Shown: positions 31,701-44,105, numbered from the stretch's first letter. The stretch: DNA of 64,000 nucleotides from Megamerina dolium (GCA_963854835.1 OY978525.1:48520196-48584195), one strand, 5' to 3'. Numbers and translations are program-made. Notes: generated by a model from the sequence alone, not told the origin.

Positions 31701-32884
31701 TCAGTAAACCGAAAAAAGCGTATGAATTTCTCCCTTTAGTTCGTTATATGACTTTGCAAATTGGGTTTTTTTGCTTTGAGAATGTAATAAGTTTTTTCAG
31801 AAAAATATTTTGCAGTCTTTATTAAATTTGGTTGTGAACGAATTGAATTGAATCGAACACACGAACGGTCACTATTTAGCTTTGAGGTGAAATATTCGTT
31901 TAGATGAACAAACGAACTTTAGAAAGTCTTAACCTTGCAATTAAGTATGTACCTGATATTTTCCCTAACTCCCTAACGTCAGAACCTTTGGCTAGTCGTA
32001 TCAGTGATTTGCTGCCACCGAATTTAGATATTTTGATTATTTTGAATTTTAATTTTAGCTCTGTGAGGTATTCCAGTACCTCCTTCCTTTCATAAATATT
32101 GAAGTTTGTTAACTGCTCTTATCTCACTGGGGGTAGAATAAGAAATAAGAAAGTCTTATATTTATTTAAAATCATCCAATTTGTATGTATTAATGTACAT
32201 GAGATTATTGTTTTTTAAATTAAAGAAGAAGTCCTTATGTTTTAACAGGTTAATTAGTCCTGATTTACATTATTAGGCCTATTATGGGTTAATTAGTCCT
32301 GATTTACATTATTAGGCCTATTATGATTCGCTACTTGACAGAATAATTTGTCGACTCGCCCAAAATGGTACTATGAACAGCCAGTCTTCAAGCTGCATTC
32401 GCCTACTGTGTCATAATCAGGCGAATGTAAGAAACGTAGACATCACTGCCGAAGACTCGCCCGAAATGGATTTGCCAAATATGCCAAAATCAAGCAAATG
32501 ATATTTGCATATGACAAACTCTGAGTTGTTAATAAATTCGGTTTCTTATGTTTTATTATGAGTAGAATTATTATTTTTCTATTTTCAAAAGTTTAACAAA
32601 GAAATAAATACTCAACAGAAAACAAACAAATAAGGATTTGTTACGTTTTCTCAAAGTATCAAAAATCAACGATAGAAAACGGCATGCATGTACAAAGGAA
32701 GTGTTGGAATATAGGTACTCTGCTGAAACTACCAGGATTAAGGAAAATTGAAGGATATCACATCCTAAAAAATAAATTATTTCGTATGCATCTTATTTTT
32801 GTGAATTAAATGATATCATAAATTTTTATTAATAAAAAAGGATCAATAATTAAAAATTTTACAAAAAAATTATTTTACAAATAC
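31701..32884. other. Non-coding spacer in duplication unit 1
   Basis: The plus ORF 31904-32095 has no recognisable family. A 39-bp direct duplication lies at about 32249-32326. A short hairpin CATTCGCCT/AGGCGAATG (about 32396-32427) sits between two GACTCGCCC(A/G)AAATGG repeats. Nothing else is supported. Confidence 0.4.
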
Positions 32885-33475
32885 AATAAGATTTGCTTGA
32901 TATTGCAATGTACTATTGATGTCTACCCAATTTGTATTCATATCATCAATACCAGCTGAGAGTGTCAGCTTTCCTAAACCATCGCCATTATTCTTATAAA
33001 ATTATAATCCATTGTTTCAATCCATTCATTATATGCATTTCGAAAATCATTAACATATTTTTTGTACGTCTCTGTGCCATTTTTAATGAATTCTTAAATC
33101 AAAGTGTAAATGTAATGAAGATATGTTGTATATCACATATCATATATCACACGCACATACCCATATTATCTAAAGCTTCTTTCATAAATTCACGTATTAA
33201 TGTATTGTTAATTTTTTCACCAGCATCAACCACACCAGGTATTGCCCACATTTTGTTATCTAGTCGTACAGCAACCACTTGAAGGATTTTTCTAAAATTG
33301 CATTATCAAAAAATAAATGAAATCGATGTATTGTATCTTCTGTATGTTTGATGATATTTTCAATTAAATCTTTTCCACTAGACCCTATCCACGCAATCCA
33401 GTTATCCGAGTAGATTTACTGTGTAACCATTTTCATCGGCAATATATTGCCCATTGTGTTGTGTTCTATTTTCCA
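32885..33475 (-). pseudogene. NUDT9-like ADP-ribose pyrophosphatase gene fragment, intron retained
   Basis: Minus-strand translation matches the NUDT9 Nudix family: GQYIADENGYTVN then GITGLRG (family GRTGLRGRG), LQVVAVRLDNKMWAIPGVVD, then GEKINNTLIREFMKEALDNM (Nudix box GxxxxxxxREFxEEA, here REFMKEA). After a 68-bp intron (33093-33160, GTATGT...TTTAAG) comes TYKKYVNDFRNAYNEWIET, and finally WVDI. The second Gly of the family PGGMVD motif is missing, and several stops and a frame break around 33290-33420 occur. The retained intron shows a DNA-level copy of a host gene, not a processed retrocopy. Confidence 0.7.
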
Positions 33476-33574
33476 CAACACTTACTAAATACCTAACCGC
33501 TAGACTCAAGGGTATAACACACAATATTCGCACGTAAACCCAAGCTCATAAGTGTCCTTCGGGACTATAACACT

Positions 33575-34125
33575 TGTTAGCTAAAATAAAACAGGGTCAG
33601 TTATACTTGCGCTTCACTTTATTTCTTGAATTTTCACTTTGAATTACAATTACTTATTTCATTAATACTGGAGTATTCAAATTCATGTAGACAACTAAAA
33701 AGCGACTGCCGTCAGTAAGCTGGCAGCTTATATGCCATTTTTCTAATACTATCCACATATCGATCTACCCACATACCAACATATAACATACAATAATATA
33801 TTCACACCACATATGTGTATGTATGTACCTCTTATGTGGGAAAGCACCTTTTTGATATTCACACACATGAGTAGTTCATGTGATTTTAGTTATCATGGAA
33901 TGTCTAAACATTGTTGGTATACTTACGTAAGTGCAGAACTATGAATTGTGTGGGAAAGTGCTTTTTTACACCCAACTGCAACTCAGTTGGCTCAATGTTC
34001 TGGCATTCCACAATTATAAGTAATATTAATATGGATTGTGTATATCACAACTTCGAGCAAAGTTGTTATGTGTATGGATAAATATGATATGTATTTCACA
34101 ATCTCGGGAATTTTGGCTCGCAACA
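33575..34125 (-). repeat. Long terminal repeat (BEL/Pao- or copia-like), with PPT, unit 1
   Basis: A 551-bp segment runs on the minus strand from TGTTGCGAGCC to GCTAACA, with TGTT/AACA termini. It is immediately preceded by a purine tract (complement of 34126-34141), so this is a 3' LTR. It includes a TATA-like GCATATAAGCTGCC near 33730 and AAATAAAG near 33620. The internal region (34142 to about 34838) is too decayed to assign. Confidence 0.6.
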
Positions 34126-34141
34126 TTCCTCCCTTCTCTCA

Positions 34142-34838
34142 TTATGACATAATACTAATTTTTTCTAATAAAGAAAAAGTTAAAACTATGCTTGGTTTGT
34201 AAAATTAAGAACATTTCAAAAGCTTATATATAGTTACTGGTAATTCGATGATTATGGTGTCTATGATGACAATATTCTTCTTGCTGGTTGTTGTCTGCTA
34301 TACTTAGATTTTTAAATAGTTTTGTTGCAGCTTTAGTTGTTGAAGTCTAGTGGTCCCAGCAGTAACTTCCACTTTATTAAATTTCGGTTTTTGTTTCGAC
34401 AATGAGAGCGAGATTATTGACATTGGGTTGATCTTCTGGCTGTTTTGTCATGGAAGCGTTATCTGGATTATTATCTTGGTTTAAGTGAAAGTTGGTTTGG
34501 TGTGCTTGCGGGTTGATCCTGGCATCCAATGATTTGATTCCAAAAATTTTTTTTATGGAATGGTATGAACAATAGCTTGCAAAGTTGGTTTTGTTAGTAC
34601 AGCACTGCTAGGCAATATTGTCGATGTGAAACTCTGTACTCCTGGTGTAAGTGTTTAATGATTGGAGCAATAATGAATATGTAATTTTAGTTCTGTTCTT
34701 TACCATTTTCTTCTGATTTGGATCAAAATCCATTGTCGCTGATAAATACAGTAGCTAATACATTCTGTCAATTAGTACCCGGAAATTCTCATTTTTAATT
34801 TTTCCTCTGAGAATATTTCAAAAAATTTTTTTTCCCAG
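34142..34838 (-). other. Decayed internal region of LTR element (unit 1)
   Basis: It lies upstream (minus-strand sense) of the polypurine tract and LTR. Open frames are short and no protein family is recognisable. Confidence 0.3.
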
Positions 34839-35143
34839 GTTGGCACAACTGTCAGCCACTATTCTGTGAATTTTTATTGCTATGTGTCATTTAGTTTGGT
34901 TACGGCGTCATTAGGAACAAGTCAACCTTTTGTGTGCGTTGCGATTTTTACTATGGATAAAAATATCGAACAAAGAGTTTGTGTGAAATTTTTTTTCGAC
35001 ATGGTTGAATCACCAAATGTTTTTTTCAACATTTCCAACGTTTTGGCACAAGACATTTCGTTTGAAACACACAAAAATTTCACACAAACTCTTTGTTCGA
35101 TATTTTTATCCATAATAAAAATCGCAACGCACACAAAGGTTGA
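34839..35143 (-). mobile_element. Mariner-derived foldback element, unit 1
   Basis: A near-perfect inverted repeat of about 75 bp (34921-34995 against 35072-35143; one substitution and one indel) encloses about 75 bp. Each arm holds the start of a mariner transposase gene, ATGGATAAAAATATCGAAC (MDKNIEQRVCVKF). On the minus strand the N-terminal domain continues through SCAKTLEMLKKTFGDSTMSK into the loop before running into the opposite arm. AGGTTGGCACAACTGTCAG at 34839 resembles a mariner terminus. It is a rearranged, non-autonomous derivative. Confidence 0.7.
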
Positions 35144-35709
35144 CAAATTGTTATTGTAAGTTTGTTATGGGTAATCGCTGTACTGGGCCTGCTTTGTTTT
35201 ATACTCTGGGTTTATTTGTTCTTTTCTGCCTCAAGAATAGTTTTGTGTCATAATTTTCTTGGTTGTTACTGTAGTTAATGCTGTTAATGTTGCTGCGTTG
35301 GCATCTCTCGAAATTTCACTGCATGAGTTGATATTGGATTTTCGTGGACATATTGCTGCTCTCTTGTATTTGTAGGGGAATTACCCGATTCCTTTTCAAT
35401 AATAGATCATTTGCATTTACTATATATATTTAACCTACTATATCTACTACATCACTTATTTAGTTAATTTTTCTTATTATTATATACAATATAATAATAA
35501 GAAAAATTAATATTCATTTATAATCTATACTTAATTCTTTAAAAGTTATTAAAAATGCATTGTTGTTTGGTACAAAAATATAGTGGCAACATTGCATTTT
35601 CTCTTCATAGTTGCAATGCCCAACTTTTTGTACTTGGAGGCGCTACGATTTTTAATATTATCCGTTGAAAACGGGACGTATTTTGTTGTATATATTTTTT
35701 TTAATTTTT

Positions 35710-35713
<4 letters not shown>
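35144..35713. other. AT-rich spacer, no gene
   Basis: It contains a palindromic TTTTTCTTATTATTATA...TATAATAATAAGAAAAA at about 35467-35507. Plus ORF 35583-35864 runs into the TA microsatellite and is not credible. Confidence 0.35.

Positions 35714-35795
<82 letters not shown>
35714..35795. repeat. (TA)n microsatellite
   Basis: About 41 uninterrupted TA units. The copy in unit 2 (43532-43603) is shorter. Confidence 0.95.
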
Positions 35796-35797
<2 letters not shown>

Positions 35798-35967
35798 TTT
35801 TTTTTTTTTGTTTGTATTGAACCTAGTATTATCCATTTATCATATTACTTCAGATAAATCCTAACGAGTCTTACTATACTGTATTAACTATATATTTCTT
35901 ACCTTCTGGTTGTAATTTCCTTAAGATATTGTATTATTTTTGGATACATCCTCTATGCATTGTGGGG

Positions 35968-36206
35968 TGCCGTGGCTCAGTGGTTAGTGTGTTGGTCTTC
36001 TGATCTGTAGGTCGTGGATTCAATCCCCGGCTGAAGCATAACAAATTTCATATCGACGATTTGCTTTTCGAATGATACCCACCTGTCGGCAAACAATTGG
36101 CAATTTTTCCGGCAGTAACAATTTGCAATGGAAAAGTTTCTAAAATAACTCTGTGACAAATCTCAGAAAAAGTGATGTCCCAAGGGTTCTGTCGTTCGGA
36201 ACCTGC
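35968..36206 (+). mobile_element. SINE truncated by the duplication junction
   Basis: Head GGTGCCGTGGCTCAGTGGTTAG and the first about 235 bp are intact. The element is cut at ACCTGC where unit 2 begins. The intact counterpart is 43776-44105, showing that the duplication, not the insertion, made this end. Confidence 0.9.
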
Positions 36207-39200
36207 GTTAACTTTCAGTCCACTTCTTGTAGCCCACGTGATTAGTTTCCCAAAGCCCTATCTAAGATTTCGCTTATAGTTGATATCAACGGGTTGGTTG
36301 TCATAATCACGACGTCGTCTGCATACGCGACCACCTTGACCCCACCATGTTTAGTTCTAAAAGAATATTATTTAACGCCATCACCCATAAGATAAGAGAT
36401 AGTACTCCTCCCTGCGGAGTTCTTCTGCTCGCAAATTGGGTGACTGTGGCGCCTCTGTTTGACGCTTGTATGATTCTACTTTGCAACATGTATCGAATCC
36501 AGTTACTCACCCAGCCATTGACCCCGATACTGATCAGCGATTCTAAAATGGTGTCTACAGATATATTATTGAAGGCGCCTTTTATGTTTATGGTGCCTTA
36601 CCCATGGTGAATTGTTTCTGATGCAGAGATTTTTCGATTTGACCAATTAAAACATAACGAACCGTCTCCGTAGATTTACCCTTCATGTAGGCATGCTGCG
36701 CAATCGGAAGTTTATGTCCCCCTACTATGGACCTGCTGTGGATTTCAAGTAGACTTTCCAGTGTCTTCAGTAGGAAAGACGTTGAACTGATTGGTCTGAA
36801 ATCTTTTGCTGCTTCGTGTTTCTTCTTACCCACCTTGGGTATAAATATCACCTTGGCCCTTCTCCAGCAGCAGTAAGCAGTCTTTAAATATTTTATAAGC
36901 CTGCTTTCAATAATCTTCAGCGACTTCTGAAGCATGATTGGTAAAATACCACATGCGCAAACTGATTTAAAATGTTCGAAGCTGTTTACCTTGTCTTAAT
37001 CCACTATGTGGTCAACCACATCACCAGAGAACGAGGGTTGTGTCCCGGTCTCTGTTGTGGTGCGCACCTTGAAAAGTGGCATCTTACTAGTATTTCTAGT
37101 GATTCCCTTGCAGTAGTTGCCCACTCCTCATCTTTCTTTTTAATAAAAGTCGGACTGGCGTGTTCTTTGATCATCAATCTGCTTAATCTGTGATGTGCAG
37201 TAGGATTGTTAAGATTCTGCCTTTGCTTTCCTTATTGCTTTCTTGTATTTTTCCGTATCTCATTGTACGGTTGGCGTGTACCAGTCAGATAGCAATTATT
37301 AAAGACCACCCTGACCCTATCCCTGAGTGTTTTCAACTCTCCATTTCACCATAGCGAAGATTTGTTTTTTTGTCACACTGATGGGCGTAAATTTCTTTAA
37401 AGCTACATTAAGTGCCTTCTCTACTGTATTGACTTTACTTTTTAACTTGGCCGTAGTTTTAATTTTTCTACAGACTTTACCCGTCTACGTTCTGCTATTT
37501 TGACGAAAGTTCCTAAATGCGTTCTTCTCGGATTTCTAAAGGTGGAAGGAGTAGATGACCTTCCTCGGAGACTGAATAGTATCAGACAGTGATCAGACAT
37601 TGATAGTCTATCCGACACCCTCCAATCCCCGATGGATACGCTATTGCTCTCTGACATCAGCGTAATGAAATCTGTATGAACTTGGAAATATAAAGGTAGG
37701 TCTACTTCCGTTATTACATATACTTAGTTTTGTATTTAATAGAAAGTTAAAAATTGACTCACCTCTTTCGTTTGTTGTAGTGCTGTTCCATAGGGTATGT
37801 CTTGCGTTCGCATTACACCCGCTGATGCTGATGTCCTGCTGTTCCTGTTAGATGAACTTCCTTAGTTCATCTAGTGGTGCCTCATTATCATGGGCCAAGT
37901 AGGCTGACACAATAAATAAGCATTGGTGCCCAGCTTCTTCCACCTTAACCACTGTTATATCTGAATTACTGTAATTAGAACAAAGGAAAGCATTTATACC
38001 TTTCTTGATAAGAATGCATGACCAGAGTTTACCTGTCCCTTTACTGTAGTAAAGGTTAGAAGAACTGATGTTGAGTCCCATGACTTTGTTGTCTCTAATC
38101 CAGGGCTTTTGGATGAGACCGATGTCAATGTCTTCTTCACTGAGGATAACCTTTAGGTTGCCTGTGGCGCAATTGGAATGCTGAAGGTTAATCTGCACGA
38201 ACCTCAGTATCCTTGTTTACTTCTAGAAGGGTGTCCTCCAACAGCAGCTGGCCAGCGTTGTCCACCTCTTCCTCATTGTCATCTTTGGGATTCGCTTCGC
38301 CTTTGAAGATCTTCATTTTTACCATCCGCATGCCAAGGTGGATTTTATTGTCCACCTACAGCTCCTCCAGTGATTCTTCACTGATAGCCAGGAGGATAGG
38401 CCTGCTTGTCTTCTTTATGTCTTCTACTTTTATAAGCTGCCATTCGTTTATAGCTGGTATCTTGCTATTTTGCAACTTGATGCTGCATAGCAGCTTTTCC
38501 CCAGTTCGTTCATCAGCGGAAGCCAAACTGGAGGCCGTGTTCTTCTAGGGATCTCCCTAGCCGGAATCAGCCTGAGCTGCAAGCCAGATATAGTGCCGCT
38601 GAGCTTAGCCACACTATCAGTGAGAAAGTACAGCGAAAACTGGTCTACGCATTTGATCACCATAGAGGATTCCGATGAATCAAACTCCGGGTGAGGACCT
38701 GCAGGATTATCGAAGACGTAGTTCATTACGAGGCACAATATTCCCACATCAATCTCAACCCATTTCTGCTGTACCGTTTGGAGCGTTTTCGTGCCTGCAT
38801 CGACGATTGACACTTGAAGGTGATCCCTTGCCACTTCGCTGAAGTGTTTTGTCATCGGTGCTGTTGCTGCTGTTGTTTGCTGGTCCCCATACTTCCTCGG
38901 TTTCTTGGGATGGGCATTACCACTCTCGTCCTGGGAGCGGTTTCGCTTCTGAGCCAACATGTAGGTAGCCTTCTGGTACCGGTGCTTCATGACTGTGCCC
39001 AGGGATTTTCTTTTCTTTGACTTTAATCCGCTGGTCTCACCGGCGCCGGTGTCTTTTTGTTCTGTAGTCTTGGTTGTTGTTGCTGCTTGCGTTTCGGGTG
39101 TGCTATGCTTGGCACTTCCCCGTACGCTGACTGTTGTCTCTTGACTTGAGGCCAACAGTAGGTCTTCACTCGAGTCTGATGTTACCGTCATGGGGTCCTG

Positions 39201-39533
39201 CATGTTGGCTGTTTGAGGGTCTCAGTAAGCCGTGCTTTGTGTTCATTCATGTCAGTGTGCGTTTGTTCGGGTTTTTTTTTTGTCCGGGCGTCTGTGGGGA
39301 CCGTCCACGATCAGCTATTCAGTATCCATCCGCTGACCATTCAGCGATCGGCACGTATCGACACCTTGGCTTAGGGTGCTTTTTTGTTGGTATGGCAATC
39401 TTTGCATTAGCCGTAGGTAGAGTGTTCTAGGTGTTCCAATTTTAGGACAACCCACGCTCCATCTGCCGCTATTACGAGGCATTTCTCGTAGTTCACGGTG
39501 ACATGGAATCAATACGACTAGAGAACCTTCCAT
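36207..39533 (-). mobile_element. LOA retrotransposon, unit 2 copy, RT truncated at junction
   Basis: Same as 28339-31676: RT blocks at 36307-36510 and 36588-36935, endonuclease at 37442-38198, ORF1 at 38188-39203. ORF1 N-part is 251 codons, three fewer than unit 1, because of an in-frame 9-bp difference (SSMVIK against SSRGYMVIK). The frameshift in ORF1 is shared. Confidence 0.85.
38188..39203 (-). pseudogene. LOA ORF1, unit 2
   Basis: Copy of 30319-31346 with a 9-bp and a 3-bp in-frame deletion relative to it. Same DUF4780-like landmarks (LIPAREIPRRTRPP) and the same frameshift near 38510. Confidence 0.65.
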
Positions 39534-40702
39534 ATTACCATATTAAGTGCAATTCTATCAGTAAACCGAAAAAAGCGTATGAATTTCTCCCTTTAGTTCG
39601 TTATATGACTTTGCAAATTGGGTTTTTTTGCTTTGAGAATGTAATAAGTTTTTTCAGAAAAATATTTTGCAGTCTTTATTAAATTTGGTTGTGAACGAAT
39701 TGAATTGAATCGAACACACGAACGGTCACTATTTAGCTTTGAGGTGAAATATTCGTTTAGATGAACAAACGAACTTTAGAAAGTCTTAACCTTGCAATTA
39801 AGTATGTACCTGATATTTTCCCTAACTCCCTAACGTCAGAACCTTTGGCTAGTCGTATCAGTGATTTGCTGCCACCGAATTTAGATATTTTGATTATTTT
39901 GAATTTTAATTTTAGCTCTGTGAGGTATTCCAGTACCTCCTTCCTTTCATAAATATTGAAGTTTGTTAACTGCTCTTATCTCACTGGGGGTAGAATAAGA
40001 AATAAGAAAGTCTTATATTTGTTTAAAATCATCCAATTTGTATGTATTAATGTACATGAGATTATTGTTTTTTAAATTAAAGAAGAAGTCCTTATGTTTT
40101 AACAGGTTAATTAGTCCTGATTTACATTATTAGGCCTATTATGATTCGCTACTTGACAGAATAATTTGTCGACTCGCCCAAAATGGTACTATGAACAGCC
40201 AGTCTTCAAGCTGCATTCGCCTACTGTGTCATAATCAGGCGAATGTAAGAAACGTAGACATCACTGCCGAAGACTCGCCCGAAATGGATTTGCCAAATAT
40301 GCCAAAATCAAGCAAATGATATTTGCATATGACAAACTCTGAGTTGTTAATAAATTCGGTTTCTTATGTTTTATTATGAGTAGAATTATTATTTTTCTAT
40401 TTTCAAAAGTTTAACAAAGAAATAAATACTCAACAGAAAACAAACAAATAAGGATTTGTTACGTTTTCTCAAAGTATCAAAAATCAACGATAGAAAACGG
40501 CATGCATGTACAAAGGAAGTGTTGGAATATAGGTACTCTGCTGAAACTACCAGGATTAAGGAAAATTGAAGGATATCACATCCTAAAAAATAAATTATTT
40601 CGTATGCATCTTATTTTTGTGAATTAAATGATATCATAAATTTTTATTAATAAAAAAGGATCAATAATTAAAAATTTTACAAAAAAATTATTTTACAAAT
40701 AC

Positions 40703-41293
40703 AATAAGATTTGCTTGATATTGCAATGTACTATTGATGTCTACCCAATTTGTATTCATATCATCAATACCAGCTGAGAGTGTCAGCTTTCCTAAACCAT
40801 CGCCATTATTCTTATAAAATTATAATCCATTGTTTCAATCCATTCATTATATGCATTTCGAAAATCATTAACATATTTTTTGTACGTCTCTGTGCCATTT
40901 TTAATGAATTCTTAAATCAAAGTGTAAATGTAATGAAGATATGTTGTATATCACATATCATATATCACACGCACATACCCATATTATCTAAAGCTTCTTT
41001 CATAAATTCACGTATTAATGTATTGTTAATTTTTTCACCAGCATCAACCACACCAGGTATTGCCCACATTTTGTTATCTAGTCGTACAGCAACCACTTGA
41101 AGGATTTTTCTAAAATTGCATTATCAAAAAATAAATGAAATCGATGTATTGTATCTTCTGTATGTTTGATGATATTTTCAATTAAATCTTTTCCACTAGA
41201 CCCTATCCACGCAATCCAGTTATCCGAGTAGATTTACTGTGTAACCATTTTCATCGGCAATATATTGCCCATTGTGTTGTGTTCTATTTTCCA
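40703..41293 (-). pseudogene. NUDT9-like gene fragment, unit 2
   Basis: Essentially identical copy of 32885-33475, including the 68-bp intron (40911-40978) and all stops. It adds no independent information on function. Confidence 0.7.
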
Positions 41294-41392
41294 CAACACT
41301 TACTAAATACCTAACCGCTAGACTCAAGGGTATAACACACAATATTCGCACGTAAACCCAAGCTCATAAGTGTCCTTCGGGACTATAACACT

Positions 41393-41943
41393 TGTTAGCT
41401 AAAATAAAACAGGGTCAGTTATACTTGCGCTTCACTTTATTTCTTGAATTTTCACTTTGAATTACAATTACTTATTTCATTAATACTGGAGTATTCAAAT
41501 TCATGTAGACAACTAAAAAGCGACTGCCGTCAGTAAGCTGGCAGCTTATATGCCATTTTTCTAATACTATCCACATATCGATCTACCCACATACCAACAT
41601 ATAACATACAATAATATATTCACACCACATATGTGTATGTATGTACCTCTTATGTGGGAAAGCACCTTTTTGATATTCACACACATGAGTAGTTCATGTG
41701 ATTTTAGTTATCATGGAATGTCTAAACATTGTTGGTATACTTACGTAAGTGCAGAACTATGAATTGTGTGGGAAAGTGCTTTTTTACACCCAACTGCAAC
41801 TCAGTTGGCTCAATGTTCTGGCATTCCACAATTATAAGTAATATTAATATGGATTGTGTATATCACAACTTCGAGCAAAGTTGTTATGTGTATGGATAAA
41901 TATGATATGTATTTCACAATCTCGGGAATTTTGGCTCGCAACA
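41393..41943 (-). repeat. LTR with PPT, unit 2
   Basis: Copy of 33575-34125 (TGTT...AACA on the minus strand, purine tract at 41944-41959). No difference from unit 1 seen by eye. Confidence 0.6.
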
Positions 41944-42656
41944 TTCCTCCCTTCTCTCATTATGACATAATACTAATTTTTTCTAATAAAGAAAAAGTTA
42001 AAACTATGCTTGGTTTGTAAAATTAAGAACATTTCAAAAGCTTATATATAGTTACTGGTAATTCGATGATTATGGTGTCTATGATGACAATATTCTTCTT
42101 GCTGGTTGTTGTCTGCTATACTTAGATTTTTAAATAGTTTTGTTGCAGCTTTAGTTGTTGAAGTCTAGTGGTCCCAGCAGTAACTTCCACTTTATTAAAT
42201 TTCGGTTTTTGTTTCGACAATGAGAGCGAGATTATTGACATTGGGTTGATCTTCTGGCTGTTTTGTCATGGAAGCGTTATCTGGATTATTATCTTGGTTT
42301 AAGTGAAAGTTGGTTTGGTGTGCTTGCGGGTTGATCCTGGCATCCAATGATTTGATTCCAAAAATTTTTTTTATGGAATGGTATGAACAATAGCTTGCAA
42401 AGTTGGTTTTGTTAGTACAGCACTGCTAGGCAATATTGTCGATGTGAAACTCTGTACTCCTGGTGTAAGTGTTTAATGATTGGAGCAATAATGAATATGT
42501 AATTTTAGTTCTGTTCTTTACCATTTTCTTCTGATTTGGATCAAAATCCATTGTCGCTGATAAATACAGTAGCTAATACATTCTGTCAATTAGTACCCGG
42601 AAATTCTCATTTTTAATTTTTCCTCTGAGAATATTTCAAAAAATTTTTTTTCCCAG

Positions 42657-42961
42657 GTTGGCACAACTGTCAGCCACTATTCTGTGAATTTTTATTGCTA
42701 TGTGTCATTTAGTTTGGTTACGGCGTCATTAGGAACAAGTCAACCTTTTGTGTGCGTTGCGATTTTTACTATGGATAAAAATATCGAACAAAGAGTTTGT
42801 GTGAAATTTTTTTTCGACATGGTTGAATCACCAAATGTTTTTTTCAACATTTCCAACGTTTTGGCACAAGACATTTCGTTTGAAACACACAAAAATTTCA
42901 CACAAACTCTTTGTTCGATATTTTTATCCATAATAAAAATCGCAACGCACACAAAGGTTGA
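42657..42961 (-). mobile_element. Mariner-derived foldback element, unit 2
   Basis: Copy of 34839-35143 with arms at 42739-42813 and 42890-42961. Confidence 0.7.
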
Positions 42962-43527
42962 CAAATTGTTATTGTAAGTTTGTTATGGGTAATCGCTGTA
43001 CTGGGCCTGCTTTGTTTTATACTCTGGGTTTATTTGTTCTTTTCTGCCTCAAGAATAGTTTTGTGTCATAATTTTCTTGGTTGTTACTGTAGTTAATGCT
43101 GTTAATGTTGCTGCGTTGGCATCTCTCGAAATTTCACTGCATGAGTTGATATTGGATTTTCGTGGACATATTGCTGCTCTCTTGTATTTGTAGGGGAATT
43201 ACCCGATTCCTTTTCAATAATAGATCATTTGCATTTACTATATATATTTAACCTACTATATCTACTACATCACTTATTTAGTTAATTTTTCTTATTATTA
43301 TATACAATATAATAATAAGAAAAATTAATATTCATTTATAATCTATACTTAATTCTTTAAAAGTTATTAAAAATGCATTGTTGTTTGGTACAAAAATATA
43401 GTGGCAACATTGCATTTTCTCTTCATAGTTGCAATGCCCAACTTTTTGTACTTGGAGGCGCTACGATTTTCAATATTATCCGTTGAAAACGGGACGTATT
43501 TTGTTGTATATATTTTTTTTAATTTTT

Positions 43528-43531
<4 letters not shown>

Positions 43532-43603
<72 letters not shown>
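43532..43603. repeat. (TA)n microsatellite, unit 2
   Basis: About 36 TA units, 10 bp shorter than in unit 1. One of the few differences between the duplicates. Confidence 0.95.
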
Positions 43604-43605
<2 letters not shown>

Positions 43606-43775
43606 TTTTTTTTTTTTGTTTGTATTGAACCTAGTATTATCCATTTATCATATTACTTCAGATAAATCCTAACGAGTCTTACTATACTGTATTAACTATA
43701 TATTTCTTACCTTCTGGTTGTAATTTCCTTAAGATATTGTATTATTTTTGGATACATCCTCTATGCATTGTGGGG

Positions 43776-44105
43776 TGCCGTGGCTCAGTGGTTAGTGTGT
43801 TGGTCTTCTGATCTGTAGGTCGTGGATTCAATCCCCGGCTGAAGCATAACAAATTTCATATCGACGATTTGCTTTTCGAATGATACCCACCTGTCGGCAA
43901 ACAATTGGCAATTTTTCCGGCAGTAACAATTTGCAATGGAAAAGTTTCTAAAATAACTCTGTGACAAATCTCAGAAAAAGTGATGTCCCAAGGGTTCTGT
44001 CGTTCGGAACCTGCTTCTATTATTATCCAAAATTTAACACGAACAATAGTAATGGAAGAGAAGCCCGGCCAAAGAGCCCTCCACGGTTTATAAGTGCCGC
44101 ATATA
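43776..44105 (+). mobile_element. tRNA-derived SINE, full length
   Basis: Best copy in the window. tRNA-like head GTGCCGTGGCTCAGTGGTTA, with B-box and T-arm GGTCGTGGATTCAATCCCC resembling a Lys-type tRNA. A central body with TTTCGAATGATACCCACCTG follows, and it ends TTATAAGTGCCGCATAT in an A/T-rich tail. Pol III A and B boxes are present. It starts in unit 2 and crosses its right boundary. Confidence 0.88.

Larger units (their letters stand above)
28339..36206. repeat. Tandem segmental duplication, unit 1 (7868 bp)
   Basis: It is repeated head-to-tail at 36207-44014. The junction is readable: the left flank ends ATTGC, unit 1 ends ACCTGC and unit 2 ends ACCTGC before TTCTAT, so TGC is 3-bp microhomology. 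Unit 1 differs from unit 2 by about ten substitutions. Indels are 39 bp (a second GGTTAATTAGTCCTGATTTA-type copy at about 32249-32326), 9 bp (near 30800), 3 bp (near 30490), 1 bp and the TA microsatellite length. Confidence 0.95.
36207..44014. repeat. Tandem segmental duplication, unit 2 (7808 bp)
   Basis: Head-to-tail copy of 28339-36206. The content order is identical. It continues into unique sequence at 44015, so the SINE at its right end is complete, while its left end starts inside the LOA reverse transcriptase. Confidence 0.95.

Noticed and set aside
32885..33475. Functional Nudix hydrolase gene
   Set aside because: Stops, a frame break and loss of part of the PGG motif, with N-terminal exons missing.
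35583..35864. 93-codon ORF through the (TA)n tract
   Set aside because: It differs in length between the two duplication units with the microsatellite and has no protein-like flanks.
43776..43850. Stand-alone tRNA gene
   Set aside because: The tRNA-like head has A and B boxes but poor cloverleaf pairing, and it is always joined to the same 250-bp body in several copies. It is a SINE.
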